Made by a program: the position numbers and the translations under genes. This document shows, one piece after another, positions 34,265-42,908 of a stretch of DNA of 64,000 nt; positions within the stretch are counted from its first letter, which is position 1; every line of letters begins with the position of its first letter. The notes below the pieces were generated by a model. The model saw only the letters and a list, made by a program, of their open reading frames with translations, made no database searches and was not told the origin of the DNA. Source of the DNA: Kitasatospora mediocidica KCTC 9733 (GTDB lineage: Bacteria > Actinomycetota > Actinomycetes > Streptomycetales > Streptomycetaceae); the NCBI RefSeq assembly GCF_000744225.1, contig NZ_JQLN01000007.1:1054001-1118000 (forward strand), given 5' to 3'.

Positions 34265-35137
34265 ATGATCCTGCGCCAGGTCCGTGACACCCCCGCCGAC
34301 GCCGCAGCCGTCCGGGAGATCGCCAATGCCGCCTTCCGGGCCCTTCCCGGGGCCGGTGACCTGCCTCCGCAGAGCCCGGCGGAGATCACCGCGCACCTCG
34401 CCCGGACGAGGCATCTGGCGGTCACCGACCCGGAGGGCTGCTGGCTGGCCGAGGAGGGCGGCCGGACGGTCGGGTTCGCGCTGTCGATGCGGCGCGAGGG
34501 CCTGTGGATGCTGAGCCTGTTCGCGGTCCTGCCGCAGGCCCAGGGCAAGGGCATCGGGCGGCTGCTGCTGGAACGGGCCGCCGCGCACGGCCGGGGCTGT
34601 CTGCGCGGGATGATCTGCGCCTCCCCCGACCCGGGCGCCGCCCGCCGCTACCGGCTGGCCGGGTTCACCCTGCACCCCACCATGAAGCTCTCCGGGCGGG
34701 TGGACCGGGCCGGTCTGCTGGACGCCGGCGACATCCCCGTGCACCCCGGCAACGCCACCCACAAGCACCTGCTGGACTCGGTGGACCGGCGGCTGCGCGG
34801 GGCCGCGCACGGGCCCGAGCACGACTTCATGCTGGCCCACTACGACGAGCTGCTGATCGCCGACACCCTGGCCGGCAGCGGCTACTGCTACCGCGTCGGC
34901 GGTGCCGTCAAGCTGGTCGCCGCCACCTCCAAGCGGCTGGCCGTCCGGCTGCTGCGCGAGGCGCTGGCCCGGGTGCCGGACGGCACCGACACCAGGGTCG
35001 AGCACCTGACCGCCGAGCAGGAGTGGGCGGTGGACGTCGGCCTGGAGCTGGGCCTGACCCTGGAGAGCAGCGGCTACCTGGCGCTGCGCGGGATGAAGCC
35101 GCCAGCCCCGTACCTGCCGAGCGGCGGCTTCCTCTGA
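34265..35137 (+). CDS. GNAT-family N-acetyltransferase
   Basis: 290 aa. Residues 1-150 form a canonical GNAT domain with the acetyl-CoA loop QAQGKGIGRLLLE (about 91-103). Residues about 160-290 form a second, degenerate GNAT-like half lacking the Q/RxxGxG/A motif, giving a two-domain protein. Substrate unknown. ATG 34265 has only a weak GGATGGG upstream and could be leaderless. The end, GMKPPAPYLPSGGFL, is distinctive. Confidence 0.85.
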   Translation: MILRQVRDTPADAAAVREIANAAFRALPGAGDLPPQSPAEITAHLARTRHLAVTDPEGCWLAEEGGRTVGFALSMRREGLWMLSLFAVLPQAQGKGIGRLLLERAAAHGRGCLRGMICASPDPGAARRYRLAGFTLHPTMKLSGRVDRAGLLDAGDIPVHPGNATHKHLLDSVDRRLRGAAHGPEHDFMLAHYDELLIADTLAGSGYCYRVGGAVKLVAATSKRLAVRLLREALARVPDGTDTRVEHLTAEQEWAVDVGLELGLTLESSGYLALRGMKPPAPYLPSGGFL

Positions 35138-35156
35138 GCGGACTCGGATGAGCGGC

Positions 35157-36524
35157 TCAGACCATCGTGTCGAGGATCTCGCGGACCATGTCCATGGTGG
35201 TGCCCGGGTGCAGGAAGGCGAAGCGGGCGACCGTCTCGCCGTCCCAGCCGGTCGGGGTGACGAAACCGATCTGGTCGGCCAGCAGCTTCTGCGACCAGGC
35301 GTAGTAGTCCTGGTCGGTCCAGCCGGTGCGGCGGAAGCAGACGGCGGAGAGCTGCGGGTCCTGGAGCAGCTCCAGGTGCTCGGTCTCGCGCACCAGCTGG
35401 GCGGTCTCCCGGGCCAGCGCCAGGCCCTCCTCGATCGCGTCGGTGTAGGCCTGGGTGCCGTGCACCGCGAGCGAGAACCAGAGCGGCAGGCCGCGGGCCC
35501 GGCGGGTGAGGTGGTAGGCGTAGTCGGTGGGGTTCCACTCGTCGCCCTCGTGGTGCAGGACGTCCAGGTAGGAGGCGTCCTGGGTGTGCACGGCCTTGGC
35601 CAGCTGCGGCTCGCGGTAGAGCAGCGCGGCGCAGTCGAAGGGCGCGAAGAGCCACTTGTGCGGGTCGACGACGAAGGAGTCGGCGTGCTCGATGCCGTTG
35701 TAGCGCTCGCGCACGGAGGGGGCGAAGAGGCCCGCGCCGCCGTACGCGCCGTCGACGTGGAACCACATGCCGCGCTCGCGGGTGACCTCGGAGAGGCCCG
35801 CCAGGTCGTCGATGATGCCCTCGTTGGTGGTGCCGGCCGTGCCGACGACCGCGATCACCGTCTCGGGGTGCGGGTCGGCGGCCAGCGCGGCGCGCAGCGC
35901 CTCGCCGGTGAAGCGGCGGTCCACGGTGGGGACCTTGAAGGCCTCGACGCCGATGATGTTGAAGGTGTTCTTGACCGACGAGTGCACCTGGTCGGCCACC
36001 GCCACCCGCAGCCGCGTCTCGGGGCCCACGCCCAGCTTGCGGCGCGCCACGTCGCGGGCGACCACCAGCGCGGACAGGTTGCCGGCCGAGCCGCCGGAGA
36101 CGAAGGTGCCGCCGGCCGAGGCGGGCATCCCGGCACGGTCGGCTATCAGCCGCAGCACCTGGTTCTCGGCGGCGATCGCGCCGGCCGCCTCCAGCCAGGA
36201 GATGCCCTGCAGCGAGGCGCAGGAGACCACCATGTCGAAGAGCAGCGCGGCCTTGGTCGGGGCGCACGGGATGAACGAGAGGTAGCGCGGGCTGTCCGCG
36301 GAGATCACCGCGCGGGAGAGCTCGTGGTCGTAGAGCTTGAGCACGTCGGCGGCCGGGTTGCCGTGCTCGTTCAGCAGGCCGGCCAGGTGGCTGCGCAGCT
36401 GCTCGCCGTCCCCGGGGTGGTCCAGCGGGACCGGGTCGTACTGCAGGCGCTCTCGCATGTAGCCGAAAACCAGGTCGACGAGCTCGTTGTCGGGCTGGTG
36501 CATACGGTGCGGTGCTGCGGTCAC
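35157..36524 (-). CDS. PLP-dependent group II amino-acid decarboxylase
   Basis: 455 aa. Signature residues are FVSGGSAGNLSAL (141-153), HSSVKN (181-186), HVDGAYGG with Asp258, and the PLP lysine K290 in VVDPHKW. It belongs to the aromatic-L-amino-acid/tyrosine decarboxylase group; the substrate might be an aromatic amino acid or a related compound, but this cannot be read with certainty. GTG 36524 has AAAGG about 10 nt upstream; ATG 36503 is an alternative. The Lrp gene 155 bp upstream on the same strand is a likely regulator. Confidence 0.9.
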   Translation of the reverse strand: MTAAPHRMHQPDNELVDLVFGYMRERLQYDPVPLDHPGDGEQLRSHLAGLLNEHGNPAADVLKLYDHELSRAVISADSPRYLSFIPCAPTKAALLFDMVVSCASLQGISWLEAAGAIAAENQVLRLIADRAGMPASAGGTFVSGGSAGNLSALVVARDVARRKLGVGPETRLRVAVADQVHSSVKNTFNIIGVEAFKVPTVDRRFTGEALRAALAADPHPETVIAVVGTAGTTNEGIIDDLAGLSEVTRERGMWFHVDGAYGGAGLFAPSVRERYNGIEHADSFVVDPHKWLFAPFDCAALLYREPQLAKAVHTQDASYLDVLHHEGDEWNPTDYAYHLTRRARGLPLWFSLAVHGTQAYTDAIEEGLALARETAQLVRETEHLELLQDPQLSAVCFRRTGWTDQDYYAWSQKLLADQIGFVTPTGWDGETVARFAFLHPGTTMDMVREILDTMV

Positions 36525-36678
36525 GGTCCGGGCCTTTCGATCGGGCTGAGGCCGGCTGAGGCCTGTCGATCAGCCTAGGCAGCGGGGGCGTGCGCCCGCG
36601 CGTCGGAATGCGCCCGACCAGGCAGCTTTCGAGCGTGTTCGACCGGTGGGACGCAGGAATCCTGCGCGGCCGTGAGGG

Positions 36679-37143
36679 TCAGCCGATCAGCCGCGACAGC
36701 ACCACGGAGCTGCGGCTGCGCTGCACGCCGGGCTCCTTGCGGATCCGCTCGATCACGGCCTCCAGATGGCGGGTGTCGGCGGCTCTCAGGTGGACCAGCG
36801 CGTCCGGGTCGCCGGTCACCGTCCAGGCCGCGACCACCTCGGGGAACTGCCGCAGGCTGGCCAGGATCTCCTCGGGCGCGGTGCGCTCGCGGCAGTACAC
36901 CTCGACGAAGGCCTCGGTCTGCCAGCCGAGCATCGCCGGGTCGAGGACGACGGTGAAGCCGCGCACCACCCCGCGCGCCCGCAGCCGGTCGATCCGGCGC
37001 CGCACGGCGGTGGCGGAGAGGTTGCTGAGCACCCCGATGTCCGCATACGAGGCCCGCCCGTCCCTGGCCAGGTGGGCCAGCAGCAGGCGGTCGGTCTCGT
37101 CCAGGGAGACACCGGCCGGTTCGGGCGGTCGGGTGGTACTCAT
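36679..37143 (-). CDS. Lrp/AsnC-family transcriptional regulator
   Basis: 154 aa. The N-terminal helix-turn-helix (DETDRLLLAHLARDGRASY.., then SATAVRRRIDRLRARGVV, residues about 15-62) is followed by a complete RAM domain. ATG 37143 gives the family-typical length; an in-frame ATG at 37206 would add 21 residues. It lies just upstream of, and on the same strand as, the decarboxylase gene, a classic arrangement for a local amino-acid-responsive regulator. Confidence 0.9.
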   Translation of the reverse strand: MSTTRPPEPAGVSLDETDRLLLAHLARDGRASYADIGVLSNLSATAVRRRIDRLRARGVVRGFTVVLDPAMLGWQTEAFVEVYCRERTAPEEILASLRQFPEVVAAWTVTGDPDALVHLRAADTRHLEAVIERIRKEPGVQRSRSSVVLSRLIG

Positions 37144-37213
37144 CGGTGCGGGGTCTCCACGAGATCGGGCCGGGGCGGTGGGGGTGTGCTCCCATTCTGA
37201 CGACATCCGCCGA

Positions 37214-38140
37214 TCAGTCCACCATCAGCACGATCTTGCCTCTGGTCCGTCCCTCCGCGCTGAGCGCCTGCGCCGAGGCGGCCTGGGCCAGCGGGAAGGT
37301 GGAGGCGACGGTGACCCGGACCTTGCCCGTCTCGACCAGCTCGCCCAGCGCCGCGAGGTCGGCGCCGTCCGCGCGGACGAAGACGTAGTGGCCACCGGCC
37401 GCCAGCACCTCGTGGTTGGCGACCGAGGCGATCCGGGACGGGTCGGCGACCAGGCCGAGCGAGACCTCCACCGCGTCACCGCCGACCAGGTCGTAGGCGG
37501 CGTCGACGCCCTGCGGCGCCAGCGCCCGGACCCGCTCGGCCAGCCCCTCGCCGTACGCCACCGGCTCGGCGCCCAGGCTCCGCAGGTAGGCGTGGTTGCG
37601 CTCACTGGCGGTGCCGATCACCCGGGCGCCCAGCGCCGCCGCGATCTGCACCGCGAAGCCGCCGACACCGCCGGCCGCGGCGTGCACCAGGACGGTCTCG
37701 CCGGCCCGCACCCGCAGCGCCTTGACCAGGCCCTGGTAGGCGGTCAGCCCGGCCAGCGGCAGACCGCCGGCCTGCGCCCAGTCCAGCGAGGGCGGCTTAC
37801 GGGCCAGGCAGCGGACCGGCGCGGAGACGAGTTCGGCGTACGTGCCGTGCTCGACGGCGTCCTTGCGGACGTAGCCGATCACCTCGTCACCGGGCCGGAA
37901 CTCGGTGACGGCCGGGCCGACCCGTTCCACCACTCCGGCCATGTCCCAGCCCATCACCAGCGGGAAGTGCACGTCCATGACCGCGTCGAGATACCCCTCG
38001 CGGACCTTCCAGTCGACCGGGTTGACCCCGGCCGCGCGTACCCTGACCAGCACCGAGTCGGGGCCGACCTTGGGATCGGGGAGTTCGACGTACTCGACGG
38101 CCTCCGGGCCGCCGTACTGACGTATCGCGATTGCCTTCAT
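37214..38140 (-). CDS. NADPH:quinone oxidoreductase-like zinc-less alcohol dehydrogenase family protein
   Basis: 308 aa MDR superfamily member starting MKAIAIRQYGGPEAVEYVELP. The catalytic domain (1-120) has no structural-zinc Cys cluster. The nucleotide-binding fold carries VLVHAAAGGVGGFAVQIA (about 148-165). The group acts on quinones or enones with NADPH; the substrate is unknown. ATG 38140 follows GGGG closely. It is divergent from nadA. Confidence 0.88.
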   Translation of the reverse strand: MKAIAIRQYGGPEAVEYVELPDPKVGPDSVLVRVRAAGVNPVDWKVREGYLDAVMDVHFPLVMGWDMAGVVERVGPAVTEFRPGDEVIGYVRKDAVEHGTYAELVSAPVRCLARKPPSLDWAQAGGLPLAGLTAYQGLVKALRVRAGETVLVHAAAGGVGGFAVQIAAALGARVIGTASERNHAYLRSLGAEPVAYGEGLAERVRALAPQGVDAAYDLVGGDAVEVSLGLVADPSRIASVANHEVLAAGGHYVFVRADGADLAALGELVETGKVRVTVASTFPLAQAASAQALSAEGRTRGKIVLMVD

Positions 38141-38218
38141 GACCCCAGCGAACACGACCGGTCCACCGACGTCCTGTCGAGCGGATCGCGTCACATCGAC
38201 ACGATGGCCATCGTCAGA

Positions 38219-38248
38219 GTGACGCGAACGCGTTATCATAGATAATGT
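38219..38248 (+). promoter_or_regulatory. nadA promoter with a palindrome over the -10
   Basis: GTGACG (38219-38224) and TAATGT (38243-38248) are spaced by 18 bp. The 13-bp palindrome TTATCATAGATAA (38233-38245) covers part of the -10, an obvious place for a repressor. The leader also has CCTCC (38272-38276) able to pair with the GGAGG (38286-38290) of the ribosome site. Confidence 0.5.
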
Positions 38249-38300
38249 CAGAAAGACGAGAAGGCTGGGAACCTCCGGCCGCACAGGAGGGCACCCGCCC

Positions 38301-39494
38301 GTGACCACCACCGTTGAGATTCCGTCCGTCGGAGGGTTCGCCGAGCCGAGCCAGACGCCGCTCGCTCTGCTGCTGCTCGGCCGCCAGGCCGATCCGAACA
38401 GCGAGCGGGGCGTCGAGTGCCCCGGCGACCTGCCGCCCGCCTCCGACCCGGACCTGGTCGAGCGCGCCCGCGCCGCCAAGGCCGCGCTCGGGGACCGCGT
38501 CTTCATCCTGGGGCACCACTACCAGCGTGACGAGGTCATCGAGTTCGCCGACGTCACCGGTGACTCGTTCAAGCTGGCCCGCGACGCCGCGGCCCGTCCG
38601 GAGGCCGAGTTCATCGTCTTCTGCGGCGTGCACTTCATGGCCGAGTCGGCCGACATCCTGACCGGCGACACCCAGCGGGTGATCCTGCCGGACCTCGCCG
38701 CAGGCTGCTCGATGGCCGACATGGCCACCGCCGAGCAGGTCGCCGAGTGCTGGGACGTGCTGGCCGAGGCGGGCATAGCCGACGTCACCGTGCCGGTGGC
38801 GTACATGAACTCCTCCGCCGACATCAAGGCCTTCACCGGCAAGCACGGCGGCACCATCTGCACCTCCTCCAACGCCAAGCGCGCCCTGGAGTGGGCGTAC
38901 GAGCAGGGCCAGAAGGTGCTCTTCCTGCCGGACCAGCACCTGGGCCGCAACACCGCCGTGCGCGATCTGGGCCTCTCGCTGGACGACTGCGTGCTCTACA
39001 ACCCGCACAAGCCGAACGGCGGCCTGACCGTCGAGCAGCTGCGGAACGCCAAGATGATCCTCTGGCGCGGGCACTGCTCGGTGCACGGGCGCTTCACGCT
39101 GGACTCGGTCAACGAGGTCCGCGAGCGGATCCCGGGCGTGAACGTCCTGGTGCACCCGGAGTGCCGGCACGAGGTCGTCGCCGCCGCCGACCAGGTGGGC
39201 TCGACCGAGTACATCATCAAGGCGCTGGACGCCGCCGAGCCCGGCTCCAAGTGGGCCGTGGGCACCGAACTGAACCTGGTCCGCCGGGTCGCCAAGGCCC
39301 ACCCGGACAAGGAGATCGTCTTCCTCGACAAGGCTGTCTGCTTCTGCTCGACGATGAACCGGATCGACCTGCCCCACCTGGTGTGGACGCTGGAGTCGCT
39401 GGTCGAGGGCCGGGTGCCGAACGTCATCACGGTGGACCCGGAGACCGAGAAGTACGCCAAGGCCGCGCTGGACCGCATGCTGGCCCTGCCGTAG
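38301..39494 (+). CDS. nadA: Quinolinate synthase
   Basis: 397 aa. Joins iminoaspartate and dihydroxyacetone phosphate to give quinolinate in de novo NAD synthesis. GHHYQRDEV lies at 71-79. Candidate [4Fe-4S] cysteines are C108 (VFCGVHF), one in the central HPECRHE segment and one in the C-terminal VCFCST region. Length and motifs match the long actinobacterial form. GTG 38301 has AGGAGG 10 nt upstream, possibly masked by a short hairpin. No nadB or nadC is adjacent. A strong terminator follows. Confidence 0.95.
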   Translation: MTTTVEIPSVGGFAEPSQTPLALLLLGRQADPNSERGVECPGDLPPASDPDLVERARAAKAALGDRVFILGHHYQRDEVIEFADVTGDSFKLARDAAARPEAEFIVFCGVHFMAESADILTGDTQRVILPDLAAGCSMADMATAEQVAECWDVLAEAGIADVTVPVAYMNSSADIKAFTGKHGGTICTSSNAKRALEWAYEQGQKVLFLPDQHLGRNTAVRDLGLSLDDCVLYNPHKPNGGLTVEQLRNAKMILWRGHCSVHGRFTLDSVNEVRERIPGVNVLVHPECRHEVVAAADQVGSTEYIIKALDAAEPGSKWAVGTELNLVRRVAKAHPDKEIVFLDKAVCFCSTMNRIDLPHLVWTLESLVEGRVPNVITVDPETEKYAKAALDRMLALP

Positions 39495-39509
39495 CGGACG
39501 AGCACGTAT

Positions 39510-39543
39510 GAGGGGCGGCGCACCGACCGGTGCGCCGCCCCTC
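39510..39543. terminator. Terminator between nadA and pspAA
   Basis: A perfect 15-bp stem, GAGGGGCGGCGCACC with its complement, closes a 4-nt GACC loop. It lies 15 bp after nadA and serves the convergent pspAA as well. Confidence 0.88.
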
Positions 39544-39563
39544 TCACGTCTGCTGTTCGGGCC

Positions 39564-39857
39564 CTACTCCGGAAGACCGGGGATGAGCCCGTCGCCCTCG
39601 GTCCGCAGCAACTCGCGGACCTGGTCGAGGGTGGCGCCGTCGTCCGGCAGGATCAGCTCGGACGGCTCCAGGGAGTCGTCCGGCAGTGGAGAACCGACCT
39701 CGCGGACCGCCGTGAGCAGACTGCCCAGGGCGGTGCGGAAAGCGGTCTCGTCGCCTGAATCCAGAGCGGTGAGCAGCTCGTCGTCGAGCTGGTTCAGCCG
39801 GTTCAGGTGCTCGTCCGCAACCTGGAACTGACCCTCACCCATGATCCTCATGATCAT
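39564..39857 (-). CDS. pspAA: PspA-associated protein PspAA
   Basis: 97 aa, MIMRIMGEGQFQVADEHL at the start and a helical middle (LNQLDDELLTALDSGDETAF). The PspAA family is encoded next to PspA in actinobacteria and is thought to modulate it. ATG 39857 is the first of three near starts. It lies 32 bp after pspA on the same strand, and so is co-transcribed with it. Confidence 0.87.
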   Translation of the reverse strand: MIMRIMGEGQFQVADEHLNRLNQLDDELLTALDSGDETAFRTALGSLLTAVREVGSPLPDDSLEPSELILPDDGATLDQVRELLRTEGDGLIPGLPE

Positions 39858-39889
39858 GCTGGCGTTTCTCCCTGCTGTCGACGGGCCGC

Positions 39890-40723
39890 TTACTTGTGGT
39901 AATTGATGGTGGGCGGAGTGTCCTGCGGAGCGCCACCCTGCTGACCACCGTGCTGGCCGCCCTGCTGGGCCGCGCCGCCGTTGCCCTGCTCGATCGCGGC
40001 CGGGCCCGAGGACCCGCCGCCGAGCTCGGCCTTCATCCGGGCGAGCTCCAGCTCGACATCCGAACCGCCGGCCACCCGCTCCAGCTCGGCCTCGATGTCG
40101 TCCTTGCGCCCGAGGCCGCTGGAGTCGTCGAGAGCGCCGGAGGCGAGCAGCTCGTCGATCGCGCCGGCCCGGGCCTGCATCTGCGCGGTCTTGTCCTCGG
40201 CCCGCTGGATCGCGAGGCCGACGTCGCCCATCTCCTCCGAGATCCCGGAGAAGGACTCCGCGATCCGGGTCTGCGCCTGGGCAGCCGTGTAGGTGGCCTT
40301 GATGGTCTCCTTCTTGGTGCGGAAGGCGTCCACCTTGGCCTGCAGCCGCTGGGAGGCGAGCGTCAGCTTCTCCTCCTCGGCCTGGAGCTGCTGGTACTGC
40401 ACCTCCAGATCGTTGATCTGCGACTGCATCGCCGACTTACGGGTCAACGCCTCACGGGCGAGGTCCTCGCGGCCCAGCGACAGTGCCTTGCGGCCCTGGT
40501 CCTCGTACTTGGACGACTGCTGTTGCAGCTGAGTCAGCTGCAACTCCAGGCGCTTGCGCGACGTGGCAACGTCGGCCACGCCCCTGCGCACCTTCTGCAG
40601 CAGCTCCAGCTGCTTCTGGTACGAGTAGTCGAGCGTCTCTCGCGGATCTTCTGCACGGTCCAAGGCCTTATTGGCCTTGGACTTGAAGATCAGCCCCATA
40701 CGCTTCATGATTCCGTCGCTCAT
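39890..40723 (-). CDS. pspA: Phage-shock protein A / IM30 membrane-stress protein
   Basis: 277 aa. Long helical coiled coil from residue 25 to about 220 (rich in Gln, Glu, Arg and Leu) with the N-terminal amphipathic helix MKRMGLIFKSKANKALD that binds damaged membrane. The C-terminal 45 residues are low-complexity Gly/Gln (GGAAQQGGQHGGQQGG), longer than in model PspA. It forms ESCRT-III-like oligomers to protect the membrane. ATG 40723 has GAGG 6 nt upstream. Co-transcribed with pspAA. Confidence 0.93.
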   Translation of the reverse strand: MSDGIMKRMGLIFKSKANKALDRAEDPRETLDYSYQKQLELLQKVRRGVADVATSRKRLELQLTQLQQQSSKYEDQGRKALSLGREDLAREALTRKSAMQSQINDLEVQYQQLQAEEEKLTLASQRLQAKVDAFRTKKETIKATYTAAQAQTRIAESFSGISEEMGDVGLAIQRAEDKTAQMQARAGAIDELLASGALDDSSGLGRKDDIEAELERVAGGSDVELELARMKAELGGGSSGPAAIEQGNGGAAQQGGQHGGQQGGAPQDTPPTINYHK

Positions 40724-40987
40724 GGGCCTCGGGTGCCCCCTTCTCCGGCCTGCGGTTTCTATCTCGTACCAAATCTAGTGCGAGTGTAGTTGCAGCGTGC
40801 CATCCACCGCAGTACACCGGCCTGCTACAAGACTGCTACGGATATCGCCGCGCGACGTCATCCCGTGGGTGGATGCGCAGGTGGGCCCCCCGTCAGGGTG
40901 TCCCCTGAGGAGCGCCCGGGCAGATCGATACGGGTTTGGGTCCTCCACCACCCAGAGTCCACCTGGACCAGCACGTAGGCTTGTGGT

Positions 40988-41587
40988 GTGTTCCGACGCC
41001 GTTCAGATGATGCCCCCTCCTCCGCCACTGCGCTGGCCGAGCAGGATGACGCGACCCAGGCCCGCGATCCGCAGGCCAAGAAGGGCCGCCCGACACCCAA
41101 GCGCAGCGACGCCGAGGCCAACCGCCGCACCCGCGTGGTCGTCCCCAAGGACCGCAAGGAGGCCGCCAAGCAGTCCCGTGAGCGGCTGCGCGGCGAGCGC
41201 GAGAAGCAACGGGTCGCGCTGATCAACGGTGACGAGCGGGCGCTGCCCGCCCGTGACAAGGGCCCGGTCCGCCGGTTCGCCCGCGACTACGTGGACTCCC
41301 GCTGGTCGCTGGCCGAGTTCTTCCTGCCCTTCGCCGTGATCATCCTGATTCTCAGCGTGGTCCGGGTGCCGGCCCTGCAGCTGCTCTCCACGGTGCTCTT
41401 CCTGCTCTTCTTCGTGCTGGTCGTGCTGGACTTCCTGCGCCTGGGCTTCGGCCTGCGCAAGCAGGTCGCGGAGCGGTTCCCGAACGAGAACAGCCGCGGT
41501 GCCGTCGGCTACGCCCTGATGCGCATCCTGCAGATGCGCCGGCTGCGGCTGCCGAAGCCGCGGGTGAAGCGGGGCGAGCGCCCCTGA
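40988..41587 (+). CDS. DUF3043 membrane protein
   Basis: 199 aa. A highly charged Arg/Lys/Glu-rich N-terminus (1-105) precedes two membrane helices (about 110-130 and 132-150) and a basic tail. This is the actinobacterial DUF3043 family of unknown function. GTG 40988 has no ribosome site; TAGGCT ends 6 bp upstream, suggesting leaderless transcription. Its stop overlaps the CTG that may start the following methyltransferase gene. Confidence 0.85.
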   Translation: MFRRRSDDAPSSATALAEQDDATQARDPQAKKGRPTPKRSDAEANRRTRVVVPKDRKEAAKQSRERLRGEREKQRVALINGDERALPARDKGPVRRFARDYVDSRWSLAEFFLPFAVIILILSVVRVPALQLLSTVLFLLFFVLVVLDFLRLGFGLRKQVAERFPNENSRGAVGYALMRILQMRRLRLPKPRVKRGERP

Positions 41588-42579
41588 CCGCCGAGCCGCT
41601 GCCGTACGGCTGGTCCCCCGCCGCGCAGGGGCCCGGTCTGTACGCGCTGCCCGGGCAGGCGGCCGGCGGGCACGACCAGCGCACCGCCTACGACCAGCGG
41701 GACAGCTATCCGGAGTACGACCAGCGGGCCGGCTACGACCTGGCGCCGTACGACCGGACCGGCCACGGCCGGGTGCCGGCCCGCAGCGGTTCGTTCGCGG
41801 GCGGCGCCGGAGCATGGCTGGACCGGCAGGGCGGGCTGCGCAACCTGGTCCGCCAGGAGATGGTGGCCCGGCAGCTGGCCGAGCGGATCGGTACGCACTT
41901 CGGCGAGCGCGCCACCGCCGCGCCGCTGCGGGTGCTGGACGTCGGCTGCGGCCAGGGCACCCAGGCGCTGCGGCTGGCCCGGGCCGGCCACCTGGTCACC
42001 GGCCTCGACTCCGACCCGGTGACGCTCGGCGCGGCCCAGGCGCAGCTGGCGGCCGAGCCGCCGGAGGTGCGCGAGCGGGTCCGGCTGCTGGGTGGCGACG
42101 GCCACCAGTGCGGCCGCTGGTTCGGCGCCGGCAGCTTCGACCTGGTGCTCTGCCACGGCGTGCTGATGTACCTGCCGGACCCCGATCCGATGATCGCCTC
42201 GCTGGCCCGGATGCTGGCCCCCGGCGGGCTGCTCTCGCTGCTGGCCCGCAACGGGGACGCGCTGGCCATGCGAGCCGGGCTGACCGGCGACTGGCGGGCC
42301 GCCCTGCAGGCGTTCGACAACGACCACTACGCCAACCGGCTGGGCCTGACCGCACGCGCCGACCGGTTGGCGGACCTGGCCCGCACGCTCTCCGAGGTCT
42401 CCGTGCCGCTGCGGCACTGGTACGGCGTACGGGTCTTCACCGACGCCGCCCCGGACCACGCCGCGCTGCCGGTGGACGGGCGCCAGCTCGCCCAGCTGCT
42501 GGAGGCCGAGGAGCGGGCCGGACGCGAGGACCCGTACCGGCAGGTCGCCGCGCTGCTCCACCTGGTGGGCACGAAGTAG
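41584..42579 (+). CDS. Class I SAM-dependent methyltransferase
   Basis: 331 aa from a proposed CTG start at 41584, or 268 aa from GTG 41773. The SAM-binding motif LRVLDVGCGQGTQALRLA is followed by VTGLDSDP and the catalytic-region FDLVLCHGVLMYLPDP. The upstream 63 codons, including repeats of YDQR, have clear G/C third-position bias and are probably translated. The CTG overlaps the DUF3043 stop as CTGA. Substrate unknown. Confidence 0.84.
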   Translation: MTAEPLPYGWSPAAQGPGLYALPGQAAGGHDQRTAYDQRDSYPEYDQRAGYDLAPYDRTGHGRVPARSGSFAGGAGAWLDRQGGLRNLVRQEMVARQLAERIGTHFGERATAAPLRVLDVGCGQGTQALRLARAGHLVTGLDSDPVTLGAAQAQLAAEPPEVRERVRLLGGDGHQCGRWFGAGSFDLVLCHGVLMYLPDPDPMIASLARMLAPGGLLSLLARNGDALAMRAGLTGDWRAALQAFDNDHYANRLGLTARADRLADLARTLSEVSVPLRHWYGVRVFTDAAPDHAALPVDGRQLAQLLEAEERAGREDPYRQVAALLHLVGTK

Positions 42580-42598
42580 CTCCGTGCCCACTCGGGCG

Positions 42599-42799
42599 TC
42601 AGCTCTCGCGCAGGCTCATCGTGTAGATCTCCCGGCCGTCGTCCAGCAGCGCCACCTTCTCGATGCCCTGCTCCAGGAGCTGCTTCCACTCCTCGCCGAT
42701 CCAGGACTCCGCGTCGCCCTGCCCGGGGAAGTCCTCGGCCTCCTCGGCCGGGGTGATGACCGAACCGTCCGCCGCCTCGTACCGCCACGTCCACGCCAT
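42599..42799 (-). CDS. Small conserved protein
   Basis: 66 aa, MAWTWRYEAADGSVITPAE at the start, acidic, with no membrane segment. GGAGG is 9 nt upstream of ATG 42799 and codon bias is strong, so it is real. I do not recognise a function. It faces the methyltransferase tail to tail. Confidence 0.72.
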   Translation of the reverse strand: MAWTWRYEAADGSVITPAEEAEDFPGQGDAESWIGEEWKQLLEQGIEKVALLDDGREIYTMSLRES

Positions 42800-42908
42800 G
42801 CCCGGCTCCTCCCTCGGAAATGCTTGAGCGCAGGCTACCGCCCCTGCCCAGACTCTCAGGCTGCCCTGAGGCGATCGGCGTCAACCGCGCTCGGGCAGGA
42901 TGGTGGCC

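Noticed and set aside
42800..42908. Cobalamin riboswitch before cobU
   Set aside because: Only about 110 bp are available and I see no B12-box-like conserved core, so there is no support.
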